Assembly: GCA_937923145.1 (NCBI GenBank)
Contig: CALAJT010000032.1
Coordinates: forward strand, 1-33,808
DNA from: an uncultured Rubritalea sp.
Lineage (GTDB): Bacteria; Verrucomicrobiota; Verrucomicrobiia; Verrucomicrobiales; Akkermansiaceae
DNA: 33,808 bases
Direction of reading: 5' to 3'
This document shows, piece by piece, positions 1 through 6,944 of the stretch. Numbering within the stretch: the stretch's first letter is position 1; every line of letters begins with the position of its first letter. The notes under the pieces were generated by a model. It did no database searches and was not told the origin of the DNA. It saw only the letters and a program-made list of their open reading frames with translations. The position numbers and the translations under genes were made by a program.

Positions 1-133
1 ATTGTCCAAGTCATGTGTTGTAAAAAGATCTGTTACGAGGAAGCTAGGAAACCTGTCTGAAGTCGCTGTGAAGCTTATACTGACTTGGCTTTCTGTTTCT
101 CTCGTCCTCCCTTTGGCAGGTGAGGCGGGGCGC

Positions 134-161
134 AATCTACAAAAAAAACAGATAATGTCAA
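134..161 (-). promoter_or_regulatory. Leftward sigma70-type promoter with GC-rich discriminator
   Basis: On the minus strand TTGACA (156-161) and TAGATT (134-139) are separated by 16 nt, most of it a T-run. The -10 is followed directly by a very GC-rich stretch (GCGCCCCGCC, 124-133). A consensus -35 with such a discriminator is typical of strong, stringently controlled promoters of rRNA, tRNA or ribosomal-protein operons; that role is inferred. The transcript would run off the left edge. No convincing gene lies in 1-296: the open frame at 2-226 starts with TTG, has no recognisable domain and is probably not coding. Confidence 0.45.
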
Positions 162-296
162 GATCTCTCCGCTCTTTTTTTCATTTAATTTTCAAGGTGT
201 ATTTTCGAGTGCTTATTCATAGCTAGTTAGAGCGAAATAAATATTTGATATAATTTGTCCGAGTGATGCCAGAAGAGTTAGTGTATATTGTTTTTA

Positions 297-1370
297 ATGC
301 AATTCCGTGAGAAAACTTACAAAACAGGCAAACGACTTTATCGCTGTATCATTAGATGGTGGAAACATGAGCACGCAAATACTGCGGCATCTCTTGCTTT
401 CTATTCATTGATCTCGCTAGTCCCTATTCTAATATGCGGTGTATGAGTTGCCTCACTTATAGTTGGGGAGAGGATTGCTAAGGCTAGTGTCGTGGACGGA
501 GCTAATAGTATAGCTGGCAAAAGTGTTTCTGATTATTTCAGTAAGCTGTTGAGTAGTGATATTACTTGGTCAAACTCTGGTGTCTCACCAGTTATCGGAG
601 TCATCTTTTTAGTCTATGCTGCTACGAAAGTAATTTCTAAGTTAAGACTGTCTTTGGGGGGGATATTCGGCACGCCTAGACACAAAGGCAAAAGAGCGCT
701 TATCGCCTCAGCTATGAACCGTGGTGTAGGCATTATTTTATTATTATTTTTAGGTGGGTTTATCACCTGCGCAGTGGTTGTGGAAACTATCTTGGTAGTA
801 GTGATGAATTCTGCCGGAGATTCAGTAATCTTTAAGTTAATGACTTATTCAGCTCCTTTAGCAACCTTCTTTGCTGTTGTGTTTTTATCAGCTGTGGCTA
901 TGAAATGGCTCCCCCAGAGACCGCCCTCTTTTAGAAATGCTATTGGCGGAGGAACTGTTAGCGCAGTTCTTTTAGGTATCTTGAAGATAGCTCTAACTAC
1001 TTTTTTGAAGTATGCTGAAGTAGGTAGTTATTACGGCTCATCACTAGCCCTCGTGTTAGTTTTGTTTTGGATCTACTTTGCAATGCAGGCGTTTTTGTTT
1101 GGTGCAGAGTATGCTGCTGAGTTAGCGAGAGAGCAGCGTCAATTGCCATATGTTGATGAGAGGTTAGAAGACGAGTATGTAAATACCTTTCAACATACTG
1201 AGTTAGAAAATCTAGCTCATAAGAAACAATCAACGACTGGGGATGTAGATATAGATCACAATCTAACAGACGACACTCTAATCACCTCAGGACTGGAAGT
1301 GACGACTGAAAAACCTAAGCTAGTTGATGAAGCAAAAGACAAGCGAGGAAGCGGAAAATCACCATCTTGA
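297..1370 (+). pseudogene. YihY/BrkB-family inner membrane protein, interrupted by in-frame TGA
   Basis: Translation from ATG 297 gives a basic, Trp-rich N-terminus, then NTAASLAFYSLISLVPIL, the typical first transmembrane segment of the YihY/UPF0761 (BrkB) family. The frame meets a single TGA at 444-446 (codon 50) and continues open to 1370. The rest carries several membrane segments, the family-type stretch AEVGSYYGSSLALVLVLFWI, and a charged tail. Intact length would be about 357 residues, a usual size. A GTG start at 492 would give a 292-residue product lacking the first membrane segment and is unlikely to be the native start. Other genes here end in TGA, so reassignment is unlikely. Explanations are a recent nonsense mutation or a sequencing error. 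The cellular role of the family is not established. Confidence 0.75.
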
Positions 1371-1403
1371 TAGAGCGAGATACTCACTGCTTTAAGAGTA
1401 AAA

Positions 1404-1430
1404 AGCCATTACATAAATAATGTAATGGCT
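1404..1430. terminator. Bidirectional terminator hairpin
   Basis: AGCCATTACAT (1404-1414) pairs perfectly with ATGTAATGGCT (1420-1430) around a 5-nt loop. Read on the minus strand the stem is followed by TTTTT; on the plus strand by a weaker AT-rich run ending TTTT. It separates the convergent BrkB-type gene and the small lipoprotein gene at 1500-1658 and probably serves both, better for the minus strand. Confidence 0.7.
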
Positions 1431-1499
1431 AGTATAATTTTAAATTTATTTCTCTAACAGAATGCGCCTAGCGATTAGCCTAGTGCTTATAGATAAATA

Positions 1500-1658
1500 T
1501 TACTTAGAGTAGTCGACGTGGCCGAGTGGTCTAAAGTTTGGTAGTGGTCGAAGCGGAGGTGCTTCCTCTTCTCCTGTGCAGCAACCAGGCGTGCATGATG
1601 TGAGTGAGTTCATAGCAGCAGCTATCGCGAGTAGTAGAGTGATTTTAATGGTTCTCAT
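1500..1658 (-). CDS. Small lipoprotein-like protein, 52 aa, cysteine-containing
   Basis: Starts ATG at 1658 with MRTIKITLLLAIAAAMNSLT, a short basic N-terminus plus hydrophobic helix, followed by a canonical lipobox L-T-S-C (Cys22). The mature part begins CTPGCCTGEEE and is Pro/Arg-rich, ending GHVDYSK before TAA. It would be exported and lipid-anchored; function unknown. It lies between two terminators (1404-1430 and 1724-1759), so it is probably its own transcript, with the same orientation as three similar tiny genes upstream. No strong Shine-Dalgarno sequence is visible. The evidence is signal/lipobox architecture and context only. Confidence 0.6.
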   Translation of the reverse strand: MRTIKITLLLAIAAAMNSLTSCTPGCCTGEEEAPPLRPLPNFRPLGHVDYSK

Positions 1659-1723
1659 AATATTTTATAGGTTAGACGATGCTTATAATGTCAAGCTGGC
1701 AAACTTAGGCAATAAAAAAGGCA

Positions 1724-1759
1724 ATAAAAAAAGGCAAGCTTTCGATGAAAGCTTACCTT
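1724..1759 (-). terminator. Rho-independent terminator (minus strand)
   Basis: Read on the minus strand, AAGGTAAGCTTTC and GAAAGCTTGCCTT form a long stem (one mismatch) around a short loop (1731-1759), followed by a run of seven T residues (1725-1731). It lies just downstream of the small lipoprotein gene at 1812-1931 and would end the transcript of the upstream tiny genes. Confidence 0.8.
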
Positions 1760-1811
1760 GATTTGAATTTGGTGTAATATTTTATATAGAGTTATACTCT
1801 AAACAAAGAGA

Positions 1812-1931
1812 TTACTTGCCCATTTCAACTTGTACTGGAGCTTGAGCAGGAGCTGAAGCTGAACCACAAGAAGCTGAAACTGCTACACCTGCTGCTGCAA
1901 GTGCGATTGCGAGTACTTTTACGATTTTCAT
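1812..1931 (-). CDS. Small lipoprotein-like protein, 39 aa
   Basis: Starts ATG at 1931 with MKIVKVLAIALAAAGVAVSA then Ser-Cys-Gly. The N-terminus is a lipoprotein-type signal; residues before the Cys are V-S-A-S, an imperfect lipobox because Ser occupies -3. The mature peptide is short and Ala/Pro/Val-rich, ending VEMGK. It is clearly paralogous to the gene at 2127-2270: both begin MKIVK and share the block SASCGSASAPA. Probably co-transcribed with the two genes upstream and ended by the terminator at 1724-1759. The architecture recalls entericidin-size lipoproteins, but no homology is claimed. Function unknown. Confidence 0.6.
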   Translation of the reverse strand: MKIVKVLAIALAAAGVAVSASCGSASAPAQAPVQVEMGK

Positions 1932-2010
1932 ATTAATTAGTTAGTTTGTTATTGTTGTTGGTTTCTCAATGAATTTTACAGTTACCTGTTAGACTCTTGA
2001 AGAGATTTTT

Positions 2011-2097
2011 TTAGCCGCATCCGCATCCACAACTAGCTAGAAAAGATACTGCTACTGCTGCTGATGCTAGAAGAATTGCTTTGATAGAGTATTTCAT
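2011..2097 (-). CDS. Very small lipoprotein-like peptide, 28 aa, Cys-Gly repeat end
   Basis: Starts ATG at 2097: MKYSIKAILLASAAVAVSFL, then a canonical lipobox L-A-S-C, and ends with alternating Cys-Gly (CGCGCG) before TAA. After signal-peptidase II cleavage only six residues would remain, with three cysteines. It is too short for ordinary gene callers. It sits between two related tiny lipoprotein genes on the same strand. The signal-plus-lipobox design and the company of similar genes argue that it is real. The Cys-Gly end could bind metal, but that is speculation. Confidence 0.5.
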   Translation of the reverse strand: MKYSIKAILLASAAVAVSFLASCGCGCG

Positions 2098-2126
2098 ATT
2101 CTTTTGGAATAGTGAAAGGTTTTACT

Positions 2127-2270
2127 CTACTTAGAAGGTGGAATGTATGATGGTACACTTACGCTAGGAACTGATGGAGTCTCAGCTGGAGCTGAAGCAG
2201 AACCACATGAAGCTGAAAGTGCGATGCCTACTGCAGCGCTGAGGATAGATACGATTTTAACGATTTTCAT
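2127..2270 (-). CDS. Small lipoprotein-like protein, 47 aa
   Basis: Starts ATG at 2270 with MKIVKIVSILSAAVGIALSA then Ser-Cys-Gly. The Cys is preceded by L-S-A-S, so Leu is at -4 instead of -3. The mature part is rich in Pro, Ser and Val (ending YIPPSK). It is paralogous to the gene at 1812-1931. As the most upstream of four tiny minus-strand lipoprotein-like genes it may be the first of an operon; a weak promoter candidate lies at 2330-2359. Function unknown. Confidence 0.6.
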   Translation of the reverse strand: MKIVKIVSILSAAVGIALSASCGSASAPAETPSVPSVSVPSYIPPSK

Positions 2271-2329
2271 AGTATATTTTATTAGTAGTTATCCAACTAG
2301 AGACTCATTCCCTGTTGATTTGCCGTATC

Positions 2330-2359
2330 CTTATACATAGATATGCTCTAAGCAAGTAA
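2330..2359 (-). promoter_or_regulatory. Possible promoter for the small lipoprotein genes
   Basis: On the minus strand TTACTT (2354-2359) and TATAAG (2330-2335) are 18 nt apart and would give a leader of about 50 nt before ATG 2270. Both boxes are imperfect and the region is AT-rich, so this is a weak call. The rest of 2271-2499 holds only a short hairpin (about 2406-2424, AACTCTGT/ACAGGGTT) upstream of asd and no visible gene. Confidence 0.3.
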
Positions 2360-2499
2360 TAATCATATTATTTTAGGAATTATTTTAATTTGTTAAAATT
2401 CGGCGTAACTCTGTCTAACAGGGTTATGTCCACAGTAATTGTTGCCATATTGAAATCTTCTATTATGATCCTGATCTTGTCAGAAAATGACATTTTATT

Positions 2500-3510
2500 A
2501 TGGCTCAAGCAAAACACATCGCAATCGTCGGCGCTACTGGTGCAGTAGGAGAGGAAATGTTAGCATGCCTAGCAGAGAGAAATTTCCCTATGGGGGAGTT
2601 GACACTGCTGGCATCAGCTCGCTCAGCGGGACAGAAACGGACTTTTAGAGGTGAGGAAATTACTATTCAGGAGCTGACTCATGACAGTTTTATCGGGATC
2701 GATGTGGCTTTGTTTTCAGCAGGCGGTGGTATTTCTTTAGAGTATGGACCATCGGCAGCAGCGGCGGGCTGCGTGGTGATTGATAATTCATCTGCATTTA
2801 GAATGGATCCTGATGTCCCACTCGTCGTACCTGAGATCAATCCTGAGGCGGCTCGTTCTGCTCCTAAGAAAATCATCGCTAACCCCAATTGCACAACAAT
2901 CATTTCGTTAATGGCTCTGTATCCACTGCACAAAAAATTTGGTTTGCAGTCGATCATTGCTTCGTCTTACCAAGCTGTCTCTGGATCTGGAGCAGCTGGT
3001 ATAGCTGAGCTAGAAGCACAGACTAAAGCGATAGCTAATGGTGAAGAAATTACTGCGGATATGATTAATTGTTATCCTAAGCAGATTGCTTCAAATGTTA
3101 TTCCTCATGTGGATGTCTTCTTGGAGGGTGGCTATACCAAGGAGGAGCAAAAGATGCTACATGAGAGTAGAAAAATTCTAGGTCTGCCTGAACTGAAGGT
3201 GACTTGCACTTGTGTGCGTGTGCCTGTGTATCGTTCGCACTCGGTTTCTATTACTGCTATTTTCGATAACCCTGTAGATGTGAAGGAAGCTCAGGCTGTC
3301 TTTGCAGATTACCCTGGGATTCAACTTAAGGATGATGCTGAGAATGAAGTTTATCCAACTCCACTCGATACCACTTGTAAGGACGACTGTCTGGTAGGTC
3401 GTATCCGCAAGGATCAGGTGCTGAAGAATGCTCTGGCTATCTGGGTAGTGGGTGATCAGGTGCGTAAGGGTGCGGCTCTTAACGCTGTGCAGATAGCTGA
3501 AATTCTCTAG
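2500..3510 (+). CDS. asd: Aspartate-semialdehyde dehydrogenase
   Basis: Reduces aspartyl phosphate to aspartate semialdehyde with NADPH, the branch point to lysine/diaminopimelate, threonine and methionine. The 336 residues match family length. The N-terminal Rossmann fold shows VGATGAVGEEML (about residues 10-21); the catalytic cysteine lies in ANPNCTT (about 130), followed by SYQAVSGSG, the substrate/NADP loop of the bacterial family. A later block RVPVYRSHSVSI carries the conserved Arg/His. Start ATG 2500 is directly followed by the conserved fold. It ends 9 nt before ispA on the same strand, suggesting co-transcription. Confidence 0.97.
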   Translation: MAQAKHIAIVGATGAVGEEMLACLAERNFPMGELTLLASARSAGQKRTFRGEEITIQELTHDSFIGIDVALFSAGGGISLEYGPSAAAAGCVVIDNSSAFRMDPDVPLVVPEINPEAARSAPKKIIANPNCTTIISLMALYPLHKKFGLQSIIASSYQAVSGSGAAGIAELEAQTKAIANGEEITADMINCYPKQIASNVIPHVDVFLEGGYTKEEQKMLHESRKILGLPELKVTCTCVRVPVYRSHSVSITAIFDNPVDVKEAQAVFADYPGIQLKDDAENEVYPTPLDTTCKDDCLVGRIRKDQVLKNALAIWVVGDQVRKGAALNAVQIAEIL

Positions 3511-3519
3511 CTTGAATTT

Positions 3520-4404
3520 ATGAGCGATCTTAAATCATGGCTGCAACAGCAGCAGAAGCTAGTCGATGCCGAACTGAAGCGTCAACTCCCGCGCGAGAAT
3601 GTGCGTCCAGCTACGATTCATAAGGCGATGCGCTATAGTATTTTCGCAGGTGGTAAACGTCTGCGTCCAGTACTTTGCTTAGCTGCAGCTGAGGCTTGTG
3701 GTGGTGATATTTCTACTGCTCTGGCTCCTGCTTGTGCGGTTGAAATCATGCATACGTATTCGCTCGTACATGATGATTTACCGTGTATGGATGATGATGA
3801 TTTACGTCGTGGAAGACCTACCAGTCATAAGGTTTACGGCGAAGGTATTGCGGTGCTTTGTGGTGATGCTCTATTGACTGAGGCGTTTGCTATTATTGCT
3901 AGGACTCCTGCTGCTAAGAGATATTCTGTCGGCGACTATGTGACTGAACTTGCTCTAACAGGCGGCAGTAAGAAGCTCATCGGTGGGCAGGTGTTAGATC
4001 TTGAAGGTGAGGGGAAAGACCTTACTAAAAAGCAACTAGTTCAGATTCATGAGGCGAAGACTGCGGCTCTTCTTACTAGTTCTATAAGACTGGGTGCAAT
4101 GACTGCGAATGTGACCCCTGCTAAGCTGGAAGCTCTAACTACTTTTGGCTATAATCTGGGACTCGCATTTCAGATCGTAGATGATATTTTAGATGTGACT
4201 CAGACTACAGAACAGTTAGGTAAAACTGCTGGGAAGGATGAGGCTGTGGATAAGTCTACTTACCCTGCTATTCTTGGGCTTGAGGGTGCTAAGAAGGAGG
4301 CTGCGAGAGTTACCAAGAAGTCTTTGAATGCTCTTAAACCTCTTGGGAAGAAGGGCCATAGGCTTGAGGCTATTGCGCATTATTTGTTGGATAGGGAGTT
4401 TTAG
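3520..4404 (+). CDS. ispA: Farnesyl/geranyl diphosphate synthase (short-chain polyprenyl synthetase)
   Basis: Condenses isopentenyl diphosphate with allylic diphosphates to make short isoprenoid chains for undecaprenyl, quinone and carotenoid pathways. The 294 residues carry GGKRLRP near residue 45, the first aspartate-rich motif in VHDDLPCMDDDDLRRGRPT (about 85-105), and the second, QIVDDILDVT (about 219-228), where Mg-diphosphate binds. The length and the spacing DDxxxxD are typical of IspA-type enzymes. Exact chain length is not decidable from sequence alone. It follows asd closely. The same pathway is represented in this window by ispH (21749-22651), and undecaprenyl use by uppP. Confidence 0.93.
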   Translation: MSDLKSWLQQQQKLVDAELKRQLPRENVRPATIHKAMRYSIFAGGKRLRPVLCLAAAEACGGDISTALAPACAVEIMHTYSLVHDDLPCMDDDDLRRGRPTSHKVYGEGIAVLCGDALLTEAFAIIARTPAAKRYSVGDYVTELALTGGSKKLIGGQVLDLEGEGKDLTKKQLVQIHEAKTAALLTSSIRLGAMTANVTPAKLEALTTFGYNLGLAFQIVDDILDVTQTTEQLGKTAGKDEAVDKSTYPAILGLEGAKKEAARVTKKSLNALKPLGKKGHRLEAIAHYLLDREF

Positions 4405-4419
4405 GGGAAAAGCTTTTCT

Positions 4420-4510
4420 ACCACGAATCTGCACGAATTTTCACGAATGCTTGGTGCTTTGACCTGCGGTGCTTTTTTGAACCACGGAAAAGCACTGAAT
4501 TACACTGAAC
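4420..4510. repeat. Period-10 intergenic repeat (CACGAAT / CACTGAA units)
   Basis: CACGAAT occurs at 4422, 4432 and 4442, exactly 10 nt apart. A second block has CACGGAA at 4483 and CACTGAA at 4493 and 4503, again 10 nt apart. Both blocks begin ACCACG. They fill much of the 202-bp gap between ispA and the FmdB-type gene. Similar ten-base-period CACNGAA strings are, from general recollection, scattered between genes in several phyla including Planctomycetes and Verrucomicrobia; their role is unclear. Confidence 0.65.
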
Positions 4511-4606
4511 TGGGACGATGGAGCGGAACCAGCACGATGGGAATTTTTGTGTTTACGGTTGTTGGTATAGCTTGATCGTTAGGGGGAAGTATGTATCTTT
4601 TGCCTC

Positions 4607-4882
4607 ATGCCTAATTACGATTATAAATGTGAGACTTGTGGACATGTGTTTGAGGTTTTTCAGAAGATGTCTGATGATAAGCTCACGGATTGTCCTGAGG
4701 GTGGCTGTGCGGGAAATGTGCGTCGGTTGCTAGGAGCTGGGGCTGGGGTTATTTTTAAGGGCTCTGGTTTTTATGAGACGGATAATCGTAGTAAGTCTTA
4801 TTCAGATGGAGCTAAGGGAGACTCTGGGAAATCATCTGGTTCTTCAGAATCTAAAAGCGCTTCGAAGTCTAAAGAATCTTAG
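4607..4882 (+). CDS. FmdB-family zinc-ribbon protein
   Basis: 91 residues. The first 45 form the FmdB-type (CxxC_CxxC_SSSS) zinc ribbon: MPNYDYKCETCGHVFEVFQ, then CPEGGC as the second cysteine pair. FKGSGFYETDNR follows, also typical, and the tail is low-complexity Ser/Lys. These proteins are annotated as putative regulators, but the role is not established. A purine-rich AGGGGGAAG lies about 17 nt upstream, further than ideal; ATG 4607 is chosen because the conserved domain begins there. coaC follows 35 nt downstream on the same strand. Confidence 0.85.
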   Translation: MPNYDYKCETCGHVFEVFQKMSDDKLTDCPEGGCAGNVRRLLGAGAGVIFKGSGFYETDNRSKSYSDGAKGDSGKSSGSSESKSASKSKES

Positions 4883-4917
4883 TTGAGTTTTTCTCAGTGA
4901 TCTTGTAGCCTACTGGC

Positions 4918-5466
4918 ATGGCTACTATCATTATTGGCATCACTGGATCTATCGCAGCTTATAAGGCGGCGGATATTGCATCACAGCTGGTGAAGAAAGA
5001 TCATGAGGTGCATGTGGTGATGACTGAGGCTGCCACTGAGTTTATCACTCCGCTCACCTTGCAGGTTCTGTCTCGAAATCCTGTGTTAGTGAGTCTAGAA
5101 GATGAGAAGCAATCATGGAAGCCAGGGCATATCGATCTGGCTGATAAAGCGGATCTTATGGTAATAGCCCCGGCTAGTGCAAATACTCTGGGGAACTTTG
5201 CAAATGGTTTAGCTCCTGATCCGCTATGCTCTATTTATCTCGCGACTAAAGCTACGGTGCTTATCGCTCCAGCGATGAATGGTAAGATGTGGGATCATCC
5301 TGCTACGCAGCGCAATATTGCTCAGCTTAAGAAAGATGGTTGTTCATTCATCGGCCCTGAGCAGGATGGGATGCTCGCTTGTGGATATACTGGGAAAGGC
5401 AGACTCTGGGAAGTAGATGGGATTTTGAAAAGAATCGAGGACATTCTCCAATCTAATGGAGCCTAA
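4918..5466 (+). CDS. coaC: Phosphopantothenoylcysteine decarboxylase, stand-alone CoaC
   Basis: FMN-dependent decarboxylation of 4'-phosphopantothenoylcysteine to 4'-phosphopantetheine in coenzyme A synthesis. The 182 residues cover only the flavoprotein (HFCD) domain: GITGSIAAYKAADIA at the N-terminus, the catalytic His in GHIDLADKAD, APASANTLGNFANG, the PAMNGKMW motif, and the substrate-loop Cys in GMLACGYTGKGR. In most bacteria this domain is fused to CoaB (phosphopantothenate-cysteine ligase) as Dfp/CoaBC; here the protein stops after the decarboxylase domain and no ligase follows in the window. Another member of the HFCD family is possible, but the PxMNxxMW and Cys motifs favour CoaC. 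Confidence 0.88.
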   Translation: MATIIIGITGSIAAYKAADIASQLVKKDHEVHVVMTEAATEFITPLTLQVLSRNPVLVSLEDEKQSWKPGHIDLADKADLMVIAPASANTLGNFANGLAPDPLCSIYLATKATVLIAPAMNGKMWDHPATQRNIAQLKKDGCSFIGPEQDGMLACGYTGKGRLWEVDGILKRIEDILQSNGA

Positions 5467-5475
5467 CAGATCACT

Positions 5476-6282
5476 TTAACCCCAATAAATCATACCTGCA
5501 ATACCTACAATAATGAGGTAGTAGGAGAAGTACTCTAGCTTGCCGCGTTTTACTAATCCCATGACTAGGTAAATAGCAAAAAGCCCAACTATAGCCGCTG
5601 CAAGGGCTGCCCACATGTAAGCTGGGATAAGACATGAGTCTAAAGCTTTGCCCCAGCTACCCATTTCTTCTGCTCTATCTTTTAATGTGAGAACGAAGCC
5701 ACCTGCAATAGCAGGGATCGACATCAGAAATGAAAATTCAGCTGCTTTCTCCGCCTTCACTCCGCTAACTAAACCTGCTGCAATAGATGATCCACTGCGA
5801 GAAACTCCAGGGAAAATAGCTAATGCTTGTCCGATACCCATCATGAGTGAACTCTTGAGACCAATTTTTGCTTTCTTGCCTTTAAAAAATTTAGGAACGA
5901 AAAGGAGAGCAGCTGTAAGAAGTAATAATCCACTCACTAGAGCCGGGTTTTCATAAGCAGCTTCGAAGTGTTCTTTCCAAAGTTTGAAAGCAATCACTGC
6001 TGGAACAGTTGCTACTCCTAGCCAGAAGATCATCATGCGCTCTTCCTTCATCCCCTTAGTCCAGAGTGACTGGCAGAGCCTCCAGAGGCTAGCACGGAAG
6101 AAGATAAGGACACTGACTAAAGTTCCTAGGTGAACGATGACCTCAAACGCGAGATCTGGTTCGCTTATATTAAGAAGTTTCTGGGTGAGAACGATATGTC
6201 CAGATGATGAGATAGGTAAAAACTCCGCCAATCCCTGCACGATCCCTACGATGATAGCCTGCCAAATTTCCATAGTGCTCAA
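5476..6282 (-). CDS. uppP: Undecaprenyl-diphosphatase UppP (BacA)
   Basis: Integral membrane phosphatase that recycles undecaprenyl diphosphate to the monophosphate carrier for peptidoglycan; overexpression in other bacteria gives bacitracin resistance. The 268 residues match the family and are strongly hydrophobic. The two signature regions are present: VQGLAEFLPISSSGHIVL (about 14-31, Glu-rich motif) and FPGVSRSGSSIAAG (about 158-171, with the catalytic Arg-Ser). Convergent with coaC, whose end lies only 10 nt away, so the two share a very short intergenic space. Confidence 0.97.
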   Translation of the reverse strand: MSTMEIWQAIIVGIVQGLAEFLPISSSGHIVLTQKLLNISEPDLAFEVIVHLGTLVSVLIFFRASLWRLCQSLWTKGMKEERMMIFWLGVATVPAVIAFKLWKEHFEAAYENPALVSGLLLLTAALLFVPKFFKGKKAKIGLKSSLMMGIGQALAIFPGVSRSGSSIAAGLVSGVKAEKAAEFSFLMSIPAIAGGFVLTLKDRAEEMGSWGKALDSCLIPAYMWAALAAAIVGLFAIYLVMGLVKRGKLEYFSYYLIIVGIAGMIYWG

Positions 6283-6351
6283 GAAAGCTTAACCAAGCTG
6301 ATTATACAAGTTTAAAGACATACAGCGGTAAAGTTATAGGAATGTAGATTT

Positions 6352-6855
6352 CTAGTTTTTAGGAGGTAGAGCGATGATGCCCATTAGACAGGGAGGCTGT
6401 TCTATCCGTTTGTCTAATTTCACAGGTCTTCTTTCTCCATCATTAGGAAATGGTTTAGCTTCGATACGCCCAAGGTTCTGCTCGGTTACTTTCGTCGAAG
6501 AACATGAGGCTAGTGATAGTGCCGCTATTCCTCCACTGATAATTGAGGGTATTGATAGGATAGATTTGTCAGCTTGTTTTTCGTCAAGTGAATCGTGAGC
6601 GTTAATCTCTACTTCTGTGACTACATAGTTATCTTTCTTATAGATCTTGCCACATAGCTTCCCGTCAAGCTTGTCTTGGAGGGCGTAAATTTCATCGGAA
6701 GTCATGTCTGTTAGATCACGAACTTCACAATCGCACTCGGAGCAATGCTTATTCGTAGACTCTCGGAGCCCTAGATCTTCCCAATTTAGATGACATGGGA
6801 ATGGGATCAGCTGATGCTCTTTAAATCCGCTGAAAGTAGAAGCTAGCTTTTTCAT
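6352..6855 (-). CDS. Uncharacterised protein with N-terminal Cys motif and internal membrane/lipobox-like segment
   Basis: 167 residues, function not known. The N-terminus has a pattern I recognise from many uncharacterised proteins, especially of Bacteroidetes: a Cys followed by Trp-Glu (C21-H-L-N-W-E), then about a dozen residues later a Cys cluster C38-S-E-C41-D-C43, then V-R-D-L-T-D-M (Val-x-Asp-Leu-Thr). It may bind metal. In the middle, residues about 100-117 form a hydrophobic stretch ending L-A-S-C-S-S, which looks like a lipoprotein signal but sits internally, so it is more likely a single membrane anchor. The C-terminus is polar with PPCLMG. Stands alone between uppP and a DUF2721-like gene on the same strand. 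Confidence 0.6.
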   Translation of the reverse strand: MKKLASTFSGFKEHQLIPFPCHLNWEDLGLRESTNKHCSECDCEVRDLTDMTSDEIYALQDKLDGKLCGKIYKKDNYVVTEVEINAHDSLDEKQADKSILSIPSIISGGIAALSLASCSSTKVTEQNLGRIEAKPFPNDGERRPVKLDKRIEQPPCLMGIIALPPKN

Positions 6856-6944
6856 AATGCTGCTAATCTAGCACTTGATCTTATTTCATGCAAATATTTA
6901 AAAAGCTTTGCTGAGTTGTAAAGTAGTGATGGGTCAAATTTTCA

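Noticed and set aside
2..226. 74-aa open frame at the left edge
   Set aside because: TTG start, no domain, no signal, and it overlaps a good promoter on the other strand.
444..446. TGA in the BrkB gene as a selenocysteine or reassigned codon
   Set aside because: It lies in a membrane helix with no redox motif and only a weak 4-bp stem follows; TGA is a normal stop for several genes in the window.
1518..1536. String resembling the D-arm of a tRNA-Ser (GTGGCCGAGTGGTCTAAAG)
   Set aside because: No anticodon stem or T-arm follows, and the same bases encode residues near the C-terminus of the 52-aa lipoprotein-like ORF on the minus strand.
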